DNA of 64,000 nt from the NCBI GenBank assembly GCA_964450685.1, contig CAYVDN010000007.1, positions 1 through 64,000 of the forward strand, in the 5' to 3' direction. The stretch comes from JBAOHV01 sp964450685 (lineage in GTDB: Bacteria; Actinomycetota; Acidimicrobiia; Acidimicrobiales; Microtrichaceae). The translations under genes were made by a program, and so were the position numbers. Below the pieces are notes generated by a model that saw only the letters and a program-made list of their open reading frames with translations, made no database searches and was not told the DNA's origin. This document shows, piece by piece, positions 8,729-16,069 of this stretch; the first letter of the stretch is position 1; every line of letters starts with the position of its first letter.

Positions 8729-9598
8729 TCAGTGGCCGCCGGTGCCCGCACCGATGCAGTGCGGGCCTTCCGCTTCCTGGCCGGTGGTGTTGGTGCCGAT
8801 GGCGGGGCCCTGGATGACCTGGCCGGTGTTGACGATCAGCACGCCCCCGGTGACCTCCATGGCGAAGCGGTCCATGCCGCGCGGAGCGGGGCCGCCCTTC
8901 TTCTCGCCGACCTGGTTGTACTGCGAGCCGTGACACGGGCACTCGAACCACTGGGAGCTCTTGCAGTCGGGGACGCGGCAGCCGAGGTGCGGGCACTTCT
9001 GGTAGAGCGCCACGACACCGGCCTCCATGCCGGAGAGCTCGGACGGCGAGTAGACCGTCTCGGCCTTGGGAAGCGCCGCCGCGGGGTACTCGGTGATCCA
9101 CATGCGACCCTCGGGCTTGTAGAGGAAGCCGTCGTTGGACTCGATGTCGGCGAGGATGTCGGTGATCTTGCCGACACGGATCTTGGAGCCGAACCCGCTG
9201 GAACCGGATGGCCACAGGAAGCCGACGATCGCGACGCCGAAGACGGTGATTCCCAGACCCATCAGGGCGAACACGGACCGGTTGAGGAACTGGCGGCGTG
9301 TCACGCCGTAGGTCTCGGGATCCGGGGGCGTCCAGGCGACCGGTGCCGCTGGTGCGACCTCGGCCACTTCGGTGCTGCCACGACGGGCCAGCGCTGCCGC
9401 CTTCTCGACCTCACGGCCGCTGACGCGCTGGTCGGCTTCGGCCTGGGCGACCTTGCGTGCCTGACGATCACGCTTGAGCGTCTCGTTGGCCAGGCTGCCG
9501 ACTGCTTCGTCGGTGTCGCGACGACGGGCCGCGCCCAGCAGCGCCACCGCAGCGAGCACCACTACCAGGACTATTGCGAGGACTATGAAGCCGTTCAT
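8729..9598 (-). CDS. qcrA: Rieske iron-sulfur protein of the cytochrome bc-type complex
   Basis: This is the [2Fe-2S] subunit that takes electrons from quinol at the Qo site. The 289-residue product has an N-terminal membrane helix (residues 4-23) and a basic stretch. A twin-arginine-like VTRRQFLNRS precedes a second helix (about 110-129). The Rieske fold carries KCPHLGC (ligands C202 and H204, disulfide C207) and CPCHGS (ligands C220 and H223, disulfide C222). The two-helix N-terminus matches the multi-helix actinobacterial QcrA type more than the single-helix mitochondrial type. It lies between the cytochrome b C-terminal gene and the diheme cytochrome c gene. Confidence 0.94.
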   Translation of the reverse strand: MNGFIVLAIVLVVVLAAVALLGAARRRDTDEAVGSLANETLKRDRQARKVAQAEADQRVSGREVEKAAALARRGSTEVAEVAPAAPVAWTPPDPETYGVTRRQFLNRSVFALMGLGITVFGVAIVGFLWPSGSSGFGSKIRVGKITDILADIESNDGFLYKPEGRMWITEYPAAALPKAETVYSPSELSGMEAGVVALYQKCPHLGCRVPDCKSSQWFECPCHGSQYNQVGEKKGGPAPRGMDRFAMEVTGGVLIVNTGQVIQGPAIGTNTTGQEAEGPHCIGAGTGGH

Positions 9599-9654
9599 CT
9601 GTCAGCTCCGTTCGTTCGAGGGGAGGTCATTCGAGGAAGGGGGTTGCGGGTCGA

Positions 9655-10470
9655 TCACAGCTCGACGTAGATGCCGTCCACCCATGGGAGGGTGAAGAGG
9701 AAGCCGGGGCCACGGAAGAAGGTGCCGATCATGACCAGCACCGCCCAGAACATGAGGAACAAGGTCATCAGCGCCACGGCGAACTTGCGGTCCTCGGGGG
9801 CGACAGCGGGGTTCTTGTCCATGAACGGGGCGAGGATCAGCAGGAAGATGCCCATGCCCGGGATGGTCACACCGGCGACCATCGGGTGGAACATCGTCAG
9901 CAGCTCCTGCAGACCGAGGAAGTACCACGGCGCCTTGGAGGGGTTGGGGGTCTCGTTGAAGTTGGCCAGCTGCATCAGCGGCGCGTTGACCATCCACGAG
10001 AAGAACAACAGGAAGACGGTGCACACCAGCGCGGCGACGAACTCGACGACGAGCAGGTGCGGCCAGACGTGGACCTTGTCCTGGGGCTTTGCCTTGACGT
10101 CCTGGATGGACCCGGACTTGACGACCGTGAGTAGACGCTGGGTGTGACCACCTGGGCCCGCGGCCAGCGGCGGGCCACCGGCTGCTGCGACCGCTCCCCC
10201 GCCCGTGGCGGTGGCGACGGCTGTGCCCCCGCCGGCGGCGGGTGCCGGGGCGTCGGCGGTCGGTGCGGCGGCGCCTGTCTTCTTGGCCTTGGCCGACTGG
10301 GAGCGGGCCAGGAGGTGCGCGGGGATGCGGCTGTCACCGGCCGGCGCCGGGGCGTCCGCAGCAGCTTCGACTGCCGGCTCGGCCGCCGGAGCGCTCTCCG
10401 CCGCCTTGGCCGCGGCCTTGTCCTTGGCCGCCTGTGCCCGCTTGAGGAGGTGCTCTGGTACCTCGGTCAT
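9655..10470 (-). CDS. cytochrome b C-terminal (subunit IV-like) subunit
   Basis: This corresponds to the C-terminal third of cytochrome b, as in subunit IV of cytochrome b6f. The Qo-site region reads KAPWYFLGLQELLTMFHP, a PWY variant of the PEWY motif. Three membrane helices follow the pattern expected for helices E to G. The 271-residue product has a ~115-residue hydrophilic N-terminus rich in Ala and Pro. That N-terminus contains two copies of a short motif: TEVPEHLLKRAQAAK at residues 2-16 and SRIPAHLLARSQSAK at about 47-61. The same motif opens the divergent gene at 12576. The gene is separate from the heme-binding half at 10529. Confidence 0.92.
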   Translation of the reverse strand: MTEVPEHLLKRAQAAKDKAAAKAAESAPAAEPAVEAAADAPAPAGDSRIPAHLLARSQSAKAKKTGAAAPTADAPAPAAGGGTAVATATGGGAVAAAGGPPLAAGPGGHTQRLLTVVKSGSIQDVKAKPQDKVHVWPHLLVVEFVAALVCTVFLLFFSWMVNAPLMQLANFNETPNPSKAPWYFLGLQELLTMFHPMVAGVTIPGMGIFLLILAPFMDKNPAVAPEDRKFAVALMTLFLMFWAVLVMIGTFFRGPGFLFTLPWVDGIYVEL

Positions 10471-10528
10471 GCTCGCTCACCCATCAGTTCGTCATGGATC
10501 AGTTGGTCACCGGAATGCTGGCCGCTCA

Positions 10529-11314
10529 TCACAACGGACCGGAGATGCCACCGTCCTTGCGCACCCGCCAGAAGTGGATGGCCATGAAGATGACGGTGAT
10601 GAACGGGAAGAACAAGACGTGGAGCACGTACCAGCGCAGCAGCGTGTTAGTGCCGATCTCCGCGCCGCCGAGCAGCACGAAACGGACCTGGTCACCGAAG
10701 ACCGGCGTGTAACCGATCATGTTGGTGCCCACCGTCACGGCCCACAGCGCCAGCTGGTCCCACGGCAGCAGGTAGCCGGTGAAGGACAGCAGCAGGGTGA
10801 GCGTGAGAAGGATCACGCCGATGACCCAGTTGAACTCGCGGGGTGCCTTGTAGGCGCCGTGGTAGAAGACGCGCGCCATGTGCAGGAACACCGAGATGAC
10901 CATCAGGTGCGCGCCCCATCTGTGCATGTTGCGCACGAGCAGACCGAAGGTGACCGACGTCTGCAGGGCGTAGATGTCGTCCCATGCCTGTGCGGCGGTC
11001 GGGCGGTAGAAGAACATCAAGAAGATGCCCGTCACCGTGAGGATGATGAAGAGGAAGAAGCTGAGCCCGCCCAGGCAGAGGGTGTAGCTGACCTTCACCG
11101 CGTGACGCTTCACCTTGACCGGGTGCAGGTGGTACAGCACCGAGTTCATGATGACGTACGACCGGTTACGAGGGCTGTCGGAGTAGCCCTTCCGGAAGAT
11201 CGAGCCCGGGCGGAAGATCGCGTTCCACGCCTGCGAGCTCTGGGTCTTGTCCCAGACGTCCGCCAGCGCAGCCTGTGCCTTTGCTCCCTTGGAGTCCTGC
11301 ATCGTCTTGGCCAC
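10529..11314 (-). CDS. qcrB: cytochrome b6-like heme-binding subunit (split cytochrome b)
   Basis: This is the di-heme membrane subunit of the quinol-oxidising complex. The 261-residue product has four helices. The heme-b ligand pairs are H131/H145 (13 residues between) and H232/H247 (14 between, the b6-type spacing). Cys80 sits in SYTLCLGGLSF, directly before ILTVTGIFLMFFYRPT. This aligns by eye with the b6 Cys35 region (YCLGG), which binds heme c-n covalently. Typical actinobacterial QcrB is a single ~540-residue chain; here the protein is split as in b6f and in Firmicutes. The N-terminal ~50 residues are soluble. The gene follows the ferredoxin gene by 41 bp. Confidence 0.93.
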   Translation of the reverse strand: MAKTMQDSKGAKAQAALADVWDKTQSSQAWNAIFRPGSIFRKGYSDSPRNRSYVIMNSVLYHLHPVKVKRHAVKVSYTLCLGGLSFFLFIILTVTGIFLMFFYRPTAAQAWDDIYALQTSVTFGLLVRNMHRWGAHLMVISVFLHMARVFYHGAYKAPREFNWVIGVILLTLTLLLSFTGYLLPWDQLALWAVTVGTNMIGYTPVFGDQVRFVLLGGAEIGTNTLLRWYVLHVLFFPFITVIFMAIHFWRVRKDGGISGPL

Positions 11315-11355
11315 GACTACTCCCTACTCTCCTCGGTCCTCATGAGTCGAATCCA

Positions 11356-11772
11356 TCAGCCCAACCTCATGCCGTAGCCGTAGCCGTGCGCGTTGGTACG
11401 CTGGTGCGGGTCACCCGCCGCGGCCGGATCGCCGACCTTGCCGAGGATGATCACCCCGGTCGGGCAGCGGTCCACGCAGAGCGCGCAGCGTGTGCAGACG
11501 TCGTCGTCGATCAGGAACACGACGTTGTCGGAGGGGTCGATGCCCGGAAGGTCGGTGTCGACCGCCTCCTCGATCGAGGAGGGCTGCACCATGTGGATGC
11601 ACTTCCACGGGCAGATGTCCACACAGCCTTCGCACATGATGCACTCGGACTGGTCGATGTGGATGAACTGCTTCGGCTTGACCGCGCGGGCCAGGTAGTC
11701 GGCGTCGACCTCCTGGAGGATGTAGTCGTCGCGGAACTCCGGTAGTGGCGGGTTCGCATCGGTGGTGGCCAT
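11356..11772 (-). CDS. 2x[4Fe-4S] ferredoxin encoded in the cytochrome bc-type operon
   Basis: This is a small electron carrier. The 138-residue product has two cluster motifs, CIMCEGCVDICPWKC near residue 43 and CTRCALCVDRCPTG near residue 92, the classic dicluster ferredoxin pattern. A ~30-residue acidic insertion separates the motifs. The tail is Gly- and His-rich. It lies between a membrane protein gene (15 bp upstream) and cytochrome b (41 bp downstream), so it is probably made with the respiratory complex. Whether it donates to or accepts from that complex cannot be read from the sequence. Confidence 0.93.
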   Translation of the reverse strand: MATTDANPPLPEFRDDYILQEVDADYLARAVKPKQFIHIDQSECIMCEGCVDICPWKCIHMVQPSSIEEAVDTDLPGIDPSDNVVFLIDDDVCTRCALCVDRCPTGVIILGKVGDPAAAGDPHQRTNAHGYGYGMRLG

Positions 11773-11787
11773 GGTCCCTCCGCTTCC

Positions 11788-12252
11788 TCAGGCCCGCTTG
11801 ATGAGCGGACGGCCGTAGGTCGAGGTCGGTTCGATCGCCTTGGTGGCGGCGGCACGCTCGCCACGCTTCTGCCACCAGGCCCAGATCCACATTTGCAGAC
11901 CGAGCAGCACGACGTAGATCACCACGGCGACGATGTCGCGCACGGCCCGTGCCGAGATCTGGATCGGGAACCACGGGGTGGACCACGAGGCGATGTCGAA
12001 CGGCAGGGTGATCTCGCCACCTGGGCCGAACCACACGACGTCCGGACGCCAGTTCAGCTCGGAGTCGGCCCAGGTCAGGAACTGGTGGGGCACGACGCCG
12101 TAGATCCAGAAGATGATGAAGAACACGTACGTGGCGGCGAGCATCGCCTCGCCCCATGTGAGGGGGGTGCCGACGGGACGACGCTTGGCGTACCAGAACA
12201 CGGGAGCCACCATGGCAACCGTCACCAGGAGCGTCGAGATGAAAGCGACCAC
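11788..12252 (-). CDS. small three-helix membrane protein, first gene of the respiratory operon
   Basis: Function unknown. The GTG at 12252 is preceded by AGGAGG at an ideal 6-base spacing, so I prefer it to the upstream in-frame ATG at 12282. The product is 154 residues with three helices: VAFISTLLVTVAMVAPVFWY right after the start, then ATYVFFIIFWIYGVVPHQFL, then AVVIYVVLLGLQMWIWAW. A ~45-residue exported loop rich in Trp and Pro lies between helices two and three, and the tail is basic. It leads the operon downstream of the Rex site at 12317. The position suggests a subunit or assembly factor of the bc-type complex. Confidence 0.82.
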   Translation of the reverse strand: MVAFISTLLVTVAMVAPVFWYAKRRPVGTPLTWGEAMLAATYVFFIIFWIYGVVPHQFLTWADSELNWRPDVVWFGPGGEITLPFDIASWSTPWFPIQISARAVRDIVAVVIYVVLLGLQMWIWAWWQKRGERAAATKAIEPTSTYGRPLIKRA

Positions 12253-12316
12253 GGGCGACCTCCTGTCGACCTCGAACCGCATGGCGCCGCTCCGGCCGGA
12301 GCGCACGCCCCACGAA

Positions 12317-12334
12317 TTGTGAAACCGCGCACAA
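12317..12334. promoter_or_regulatory. candidate Rex operator in the divergent respiratory promoter region
   Basis: The 18-bp sequence TTGTGAAACCGCGCACAA matches the established Rex operator consensus TTGTGAAnnnnTTCACAA at 12 of 14 defined positions, with the left half-site perfect. It lies 65 bp upstream of the GTG of the respiratory operon. It abuts a TACACT hexamer (12334-12339, minus strand) that could be its -10. Rex itself is encoded at 22326. NADH/NAD+-controlled repression is inferred. Confidence 0.6.
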
Positions 12335-12575
12335 GTGTAGTCGACGCCCAGGTCTACGACCTCGGCCCGTCTGCACTCGTGCTGAGGGTCTACCACGCCG
12401 ACCGACCTGAGGGCACATTCAGCCGGGTGAGTGGAGCACGATCCGACGGGTCCACCATCGCGTGACCGAGACGCTGCACACTCCGGCTTGGTCGAAGGGC
12501 GCATTTCGTGCCTAGTGTTGACCCGTGGCCGCCTGCGGAGGCGGCTGGTCGTTCCCCGACGCCGCGGAGGCTGCG

Positions 12576-13103
12576 TTGTCCGAAGTACCAGAGCATCTCC
12601 TCGCCCGAAGCCGAGCCAAACGAGCCGCTATGGGCGGCGGTGGCGACGCCGCTGCTGCTCCCGCGGCCTCGGAGTCGGCTGCTCCGGCGACCACCGGCGA
12701 GACTGCACCGGCAGCGGCCGCTGCTGCTGCACCGGCGGTTGCCACCCCGGCGGCACCAGCTGTTCCGGATCCGGTGGCCCCGTGGGTCGAGGCTGCGCAG
12801 ACACGCAAGAAGATCCCGTTCTGGGCCATNNNNNNNNNNNNNNNNNNNNNNNNNNNNNNNNNNNNNNNNNNNNNNNNNNNNNNNNNNNNNNNNNNNNNNN
12901 NNNNNNNNNNNNNNNNNNNNNNNNNNNNNGCCGAGGAGCTCATGACCGTGGTGCTGCACGAGCGCACCGAGTACGGCGGCGAGACGTTCGACGCAGCTGT
13001 CTGGCAGGAAGGTTGGGAGGACGCCATGGCGATGCTCCCGCCCGACAAGGCCGACGAGTACACGGCCATCCTCGACGAGTGGGTGGCTGACCCGCCGGCG
13101 TGA
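12576..13103 (+). CDS. membrane-anchored protein with PEHLL motif, probable cytochrome c (interrupted by an assembly gap)
   Basis: The TTG at 12576 has GGAGG five bases upstream and gives SEVPEHLLARSRAKRAAMG, the same opening as the cytochrome b C-terminal subunit. A long Ala/Pro-rich linker follows, then TRKKIPFWA, where a membrane helix would begin. The 100-N gap (12830-12929) removes the middle, so the heme site, if any, is not visible. After the gap comes AEELMTVVLHERTEYGGE, which resembles the last helix of small class I cytochromes c. An alternative leaderless start is GTG 12525, 7 bases after a TAGTGT hexamer. It diverges from the respiratory operon across the Rex site. The cytochrome assignment is inference. 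Confidence 0.6.
   Translation: MSEVPEHLLARSRAKRAAMGGGGDAAAAPAASESAAPATTGETAPAAAAAAAPAVATPAAPAVPDPVAPWVEAAQTRKKIPFWAXXXXXXXXXXXXXXXXXXXXXXXXXXXXXXXXXXAEELMTVVLHERTEYGGETFDAAVWQEGWEDAMAMLPPDKADEYTAILDEWVADPPA
12830..12929. other. assembly gap (100 N)
   Basis: A run of exactly 100 N inside the gene at 12576. The flanking sequences do not overlap each other, so real sequence is missing and its length is unknown. Frame agreement across the gap is not meaningful. Confidence 0.99.
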
Positions 13104-13633
13104 CCCGGCGCACCCGCAACTCCCTGATCGGCGCACTCCTGGCCGCAGGACTGGTCGTCGGCCTGTTCCTGGTCGTGACCGGAGCTGACGACACCGACGA
13201 CACAGACGAGAACGTCCCCACGGAGGGTACGTCCAAGGATCCTGCAACGTCGGTGGTCGAGCGCGGCGGACCGCTCGAACTACCGGCCGAACTGACCCAG
13301 GACGCGGTCGCTGCCCTGTCGGGGCTGGCGATCCCCGCAACCGCAACCGAGTTCCTGACCGCACGCCTGGACGACGACAGACAGCTCGACGTCACCTTCG
13401 TGCTGCCCGCCGACAGCGTCGACGCGTTCGTCACCGAGTCGGGGCTGCCCGAACCCGAGGACGACCGTCGGGTCGTGCTGCACAGCTCGCCGCTGTGGAA
13501 GCTAAACCCGGACGACGGCACGACCATACGGGGGACCTCGGACTCCGTCGACGGCGTAAACCGATCGGTGGAGCTCCTGGTCGCAGAGGACGGATCGGTG
13601 CGGGCGAGGGTCGTGCTCACCAGCGCGGCCTGA
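13100..13633 (+). CDS. single-pass secreted or membrane protein, unknown function
   Basis: Not recognised. The 177-residue product begins MTRRTRNSLIGALLAAGLVV, a basic N-terminus with one hydrophobic helix (residues 8-27). An acidic Thr/Asp linker follows, then a compact ~120-residue domain with no cysteines or known motif. The GTG start overlaps the stop of the preceding gene by 4 bases (GTGA), so the two are translationally coupled. It may be an accessory to that membrane-anchored protein. It converges on pgi; a GGCCT/AGGCC hairpin at 13627-13640 spans its stop. Confidence 0.75.
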   Translation: MTRRTRNSLIGALLAAGLVVGLFLVVTGADDTDDTDENVPTEGTSKDPATSVVERGGPLELPAELTQDAVAALSGLAIPATATEFLTARLDDDRQLDVTFVLPADSVDAFVTESGLPEPEDDRRVVLHSSPLWKLNPDDGTTIRGTSDSVDGVNRSVELLVAEDGSVRARVVLTSAA

Positions 13634-13654
13634 CCAGGCCAGGCGCTAGGCCAG

Positions 13655-15193
13655 CTACTGGGACAACAGTTCCGCCAGGGGCACGCGGAACACGCGCTTG
13701 CCGGCAGCCGACAGCGCCGCCATGTCGCCGTCGGCCTGGGCGCGCAGCAGCTGCCCGAACGTGAAGTCCTGACCCGGGATCGCGACATCAGCGGCGGGGG
13801 TGTCGAGCACCTGGACCACCACGTGGCGATCCGCCCCTCCCTTGTGCAGCTGACCGGTGGAATGCAGGAACCGCGGTCCGATGCCGAGCGTCGCCGCGAC
13901 GCCGGCCCGTGCCGACAGGGCCCTGCGCGCCGCGTCCAGCTCGGGCTGGAGTGCCGGGTCGACGAACGCGGCGATCACCAGCGCGTCACCCGGTGTGAGG
14001 GCAGCTACCGCCTCGGTGAGGGTCGACTCTCCCGCCGGCGCGGCGGCGTCGCCGGAGAGCAACCCACGGGCGGCCCGTTTGGCGGCCTCGACGTCTGGCT
14101 GGTCGAACGGGTTAATCCCGAGCACGATCCCGGCGACCGCAGTGGCGAACTCCCAGAGGACTACCTGCGCGCCCAAGTCCTCGGGCTCCTCGATCTGGAG
14201 GGCCACCCATGGCCCGTCGATCGCTGCTGGGTCGATACCGGTGTCTCCGATGAGGACGTGGATCCGACCTGCGGGGTCAGCCGCGTCGATCCCGTCGCCG
14301 AGGACGGGGAGGATCCCCACTCCCCTCTTTCCCGTCGATTCGGCGATCAGCTGCTCGAGCCACCCTCCGAACGATTCGATCCGCTCGTCCAGGTGGAACG
14401 TCAGCTTGTCGCGCCCGGCAGCAGCAGCGACCGCGATGAGCGCGCCCAGCTGCGCCCCCGGGTGCTCGTCGGCGGGCACGTCGGGTCCGAGCAGCTCCAG
14501 GGTCTCCTCGGCGGTGTCGAGCAGCGTCGTGGCGTCCAGTCCCATCAGCGATGCCGGCACCATCCCGAACGCGGACATGGCCGCGAACCGCCCGCCGATC
14601 TCCGGGTCGCCGTGCAGCACAGCCCGGAAGCCCCGCTCGCGTGCAAGTTCCTCGAGCCCGGAGCCCGGATCGGTCACTGCCACGAAGCGTCGACCGATCG
14701 GCGATCGCGCCCAGAAGTGCTCCAGGTGCGACCGGGTCTCGATGGTCGAACCCGACTTGGACGCGACGACGACCAGAGTGTGCTCGGGGTCGAGAGCTGC
14801 GCTCACGCGGGCGATGGCGTCGGGGTGGGTCGAGTCGAGAACGGTGATGTCGGGGAACCCGTCGCCGGACTCGAACGTGCGCGCGAGCACCTCGGGGAAC
14901 AGGCTTGAACCACCCATGCCGAGCACCACGACGTCGGTGATCGAACCGAGCTCCCTGTCGGATGCCCCGTCGACGATCTCGTCGGCCACCAACGCCCAGT
15001 GAGGCCATTGCTCCTGGGCGTCGGCAGGGGCACGCAACCAACCGAGCCGGTCGACGACCTCGTCCGGGTCGTCACCGAAGACCGTGTGGTCACGCTCCCA
15101 GATACGACGCACGGCGTCGGAGTCACGTAACCGGGCGAGTGCTGCGGTCCAGGGGTCGGAGAGCTCGGCAGGGTCGACGCGGGCCGTGATCAC
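13655..15193 (-). CDS. pgi: glucose-6-phosphate isomerase
   Basis: This interconverts glucose 6-phosphate and fructose 6-phosphate in the cytosol. The 512-residue product has the first SIS domain (VVVLGMGGSSLFPEVL; SKSGSTIETRSHLEHFW) and the second SIS domain (DKLTFHLDERIESFGGWLEQL, ESTGKRGVGILPV). The C-terminus has HSTGQLHKGGAD with the catalytic-type His and Lys. It resembles the actinobacterial isomerases related to the Pgi half of transaldolase/Pgi fusions. No transaldolase domain is attached here. It converges with the gene at 13100 and is followed upstream by an unrelated regulator-like gene. Confidence 0.93.
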   Translation of the reverse strand: MITARVDPAELSDPWTAALARLRDSDAVRRIWERDHTVFGDDPDEVVDRLGWLRAPADAQEQWPHWALVADEIVDGASDRELGSITDVVVLGMGGSSLFPEVLARTFESGDGFPDITVLDSTHPDAIARVSAALDPEHTLVVVASKSGSTIETRSHLEHFWARSPIGRRFVAVTDPGSGLEELARERGFRAVLHGDPEIGGRFAAMSAFGMVPASLMGLDATTLLDTAEETLELLGPDVPADEHPGAQLGALIAVAAAAGRDKLTFHLDERIESFGGWLEQLIAESTGKRGVGILPVLGDGIDAADPAGRIHVLIGDTGIDPAAIDGPWVALQIEEPEDLGAQVVLWEFATAVAGIVLGINPFDQPDVEAAKRAARGLLSGDAAAPAGESTLTEAVAALTPGDALVIAAFVDPALQPELDAARRALSARAGVAATLGIGPRFLHSTGQLHKGGADRHVVVQVLDTPAADVAIPGQDFTFGQLLRAQADGDMAALSAAGKRVFRVPLAELLSQ

Positions 15194-15203
15194 CCGCCGG
15201 ACA

Positions 15204-16043
15204 CTACCCGGCGCTCGGCCGGGACCACTGGGACCTGAGCCGGTCCCGGACCTCGGTGATCACGCCGGGTTCGACGTCGTCCGCGACGACTCGCCGGAGC
15301 ACCCCGTCCAGCTCCGAGCGCACGTCGTCGAGCCCCGCTGCACGCCAGCGCAGCACGCCCAGCCCGGCGGCGATCGAGGCAGGTACCCCCAACCACAGGA
15401 TGCCGGTCTCGCTCAGCGCCCCGGCGACCGACAGCACGGAACCGGCACCGGCGATCGACGATCCCGCGGCGACGGTCGCGTTGCGGTTCGTGGAGAGGTC
15501 GCCGACCAGAGCGATCGCGCTCTGCTGGTCGTCGACCGGGGTGACCGCCACACGCAGGTGACGAACCCGGGCAAGCTGTTCCCTGCCGAGCACCGAGCGG
15601 ATGCTGCGCTGGACGCCGGCGGCGAAGTCGTCGCGTCGGGTGTAGGTGGCGACGAGCGTGTTGGTGTCGTGTTTGCGGCGACGCAGTGATGCGTGGCGCC
15701 GCAGCCACCGGTCGGCGTCCGCGAGCGTGTCCGCAGCGGGTGTGGCAACCAGCGCACTGGCGGTCACCTCGGACGGCCCGGCGAGACGGTCGAGCGCTCC
15801 GCCGCTCCCTTCGCGCAGCAGACCCAGTCGCTCCTCGGCGGCGGCCAGGCGGACGCTTGACGGGTCGATTCCCAGCTCTTCGGCGGCCTCGACGAGCGCC
15901 TGCTCAGCCATGCCGCCGTCGGACCAGGCATGCTCCCGGGGCTCTGCCAACTCGATCGCGCGTCGCAGAACGCGCTCGGCCGCGTCGGTGTCGAAGCGGC
16001 CTTCGCTCCTGGCGGATCGTGCGCTGTTCTGACCGGCCGACAT
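15204..16043 (-). CDS. unknown protein with C-terminal membrane segments
   Basis: Not recognised. I take the ATG at 16043 (MSAGQNSARSARSEGRFDT). The open frame extends further upstream but that part is low-complexity and antisense to hemL flank sequence. The 279-residue product has an N-terminal helical region (residues ~15-60, pattern AERVLRRAIELAEP) typical of small helix-turn-helix-like or SHOCT-like modules. A basic middle with an unknown fold follows, then two short hydrophobic stretches near residue 205 (IAGAGSVLSVAGAL and ILWLGVPASIAAGLG). The C-terminal 45 residues are helical and charged. It sits between pgi and hemL on the same strand. Confidence 0.7.
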   Translation of the reverse strand: MSAGQNSARSARSEGRFDTDAAERVLRRAIELAEPREHAWSDGGMAEQALVEAAEELGIDPSSVRLAAAEERLGLLREGSGGALDRLAGPSEVTASALVATPAADTLADADRWLRRHASLRRRKHDTNTLVATYTRRDDFAAGVQRSIRSVLGREQLARVRHLRVAVTPVDDQQSAIALVGDLSTNRNATVAAGSSIAGAGSVLSVAGALSETGILWLGVPASIAAGLGVLRWRAAGLDDVRSELDGVLRRVVADDVEPGVITEVRDRLRSQWSRPSAG

Positions 16044-16069
16044 CGCCGTCAAGCGTAGGTCGGCGATCC

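Noticed and set aside
12390..13364. Minus-strand frame across the N gap
   Set aside because: It is antisense to the PEHLL protein and joined only by N. Its composition is typical of shadow frames.
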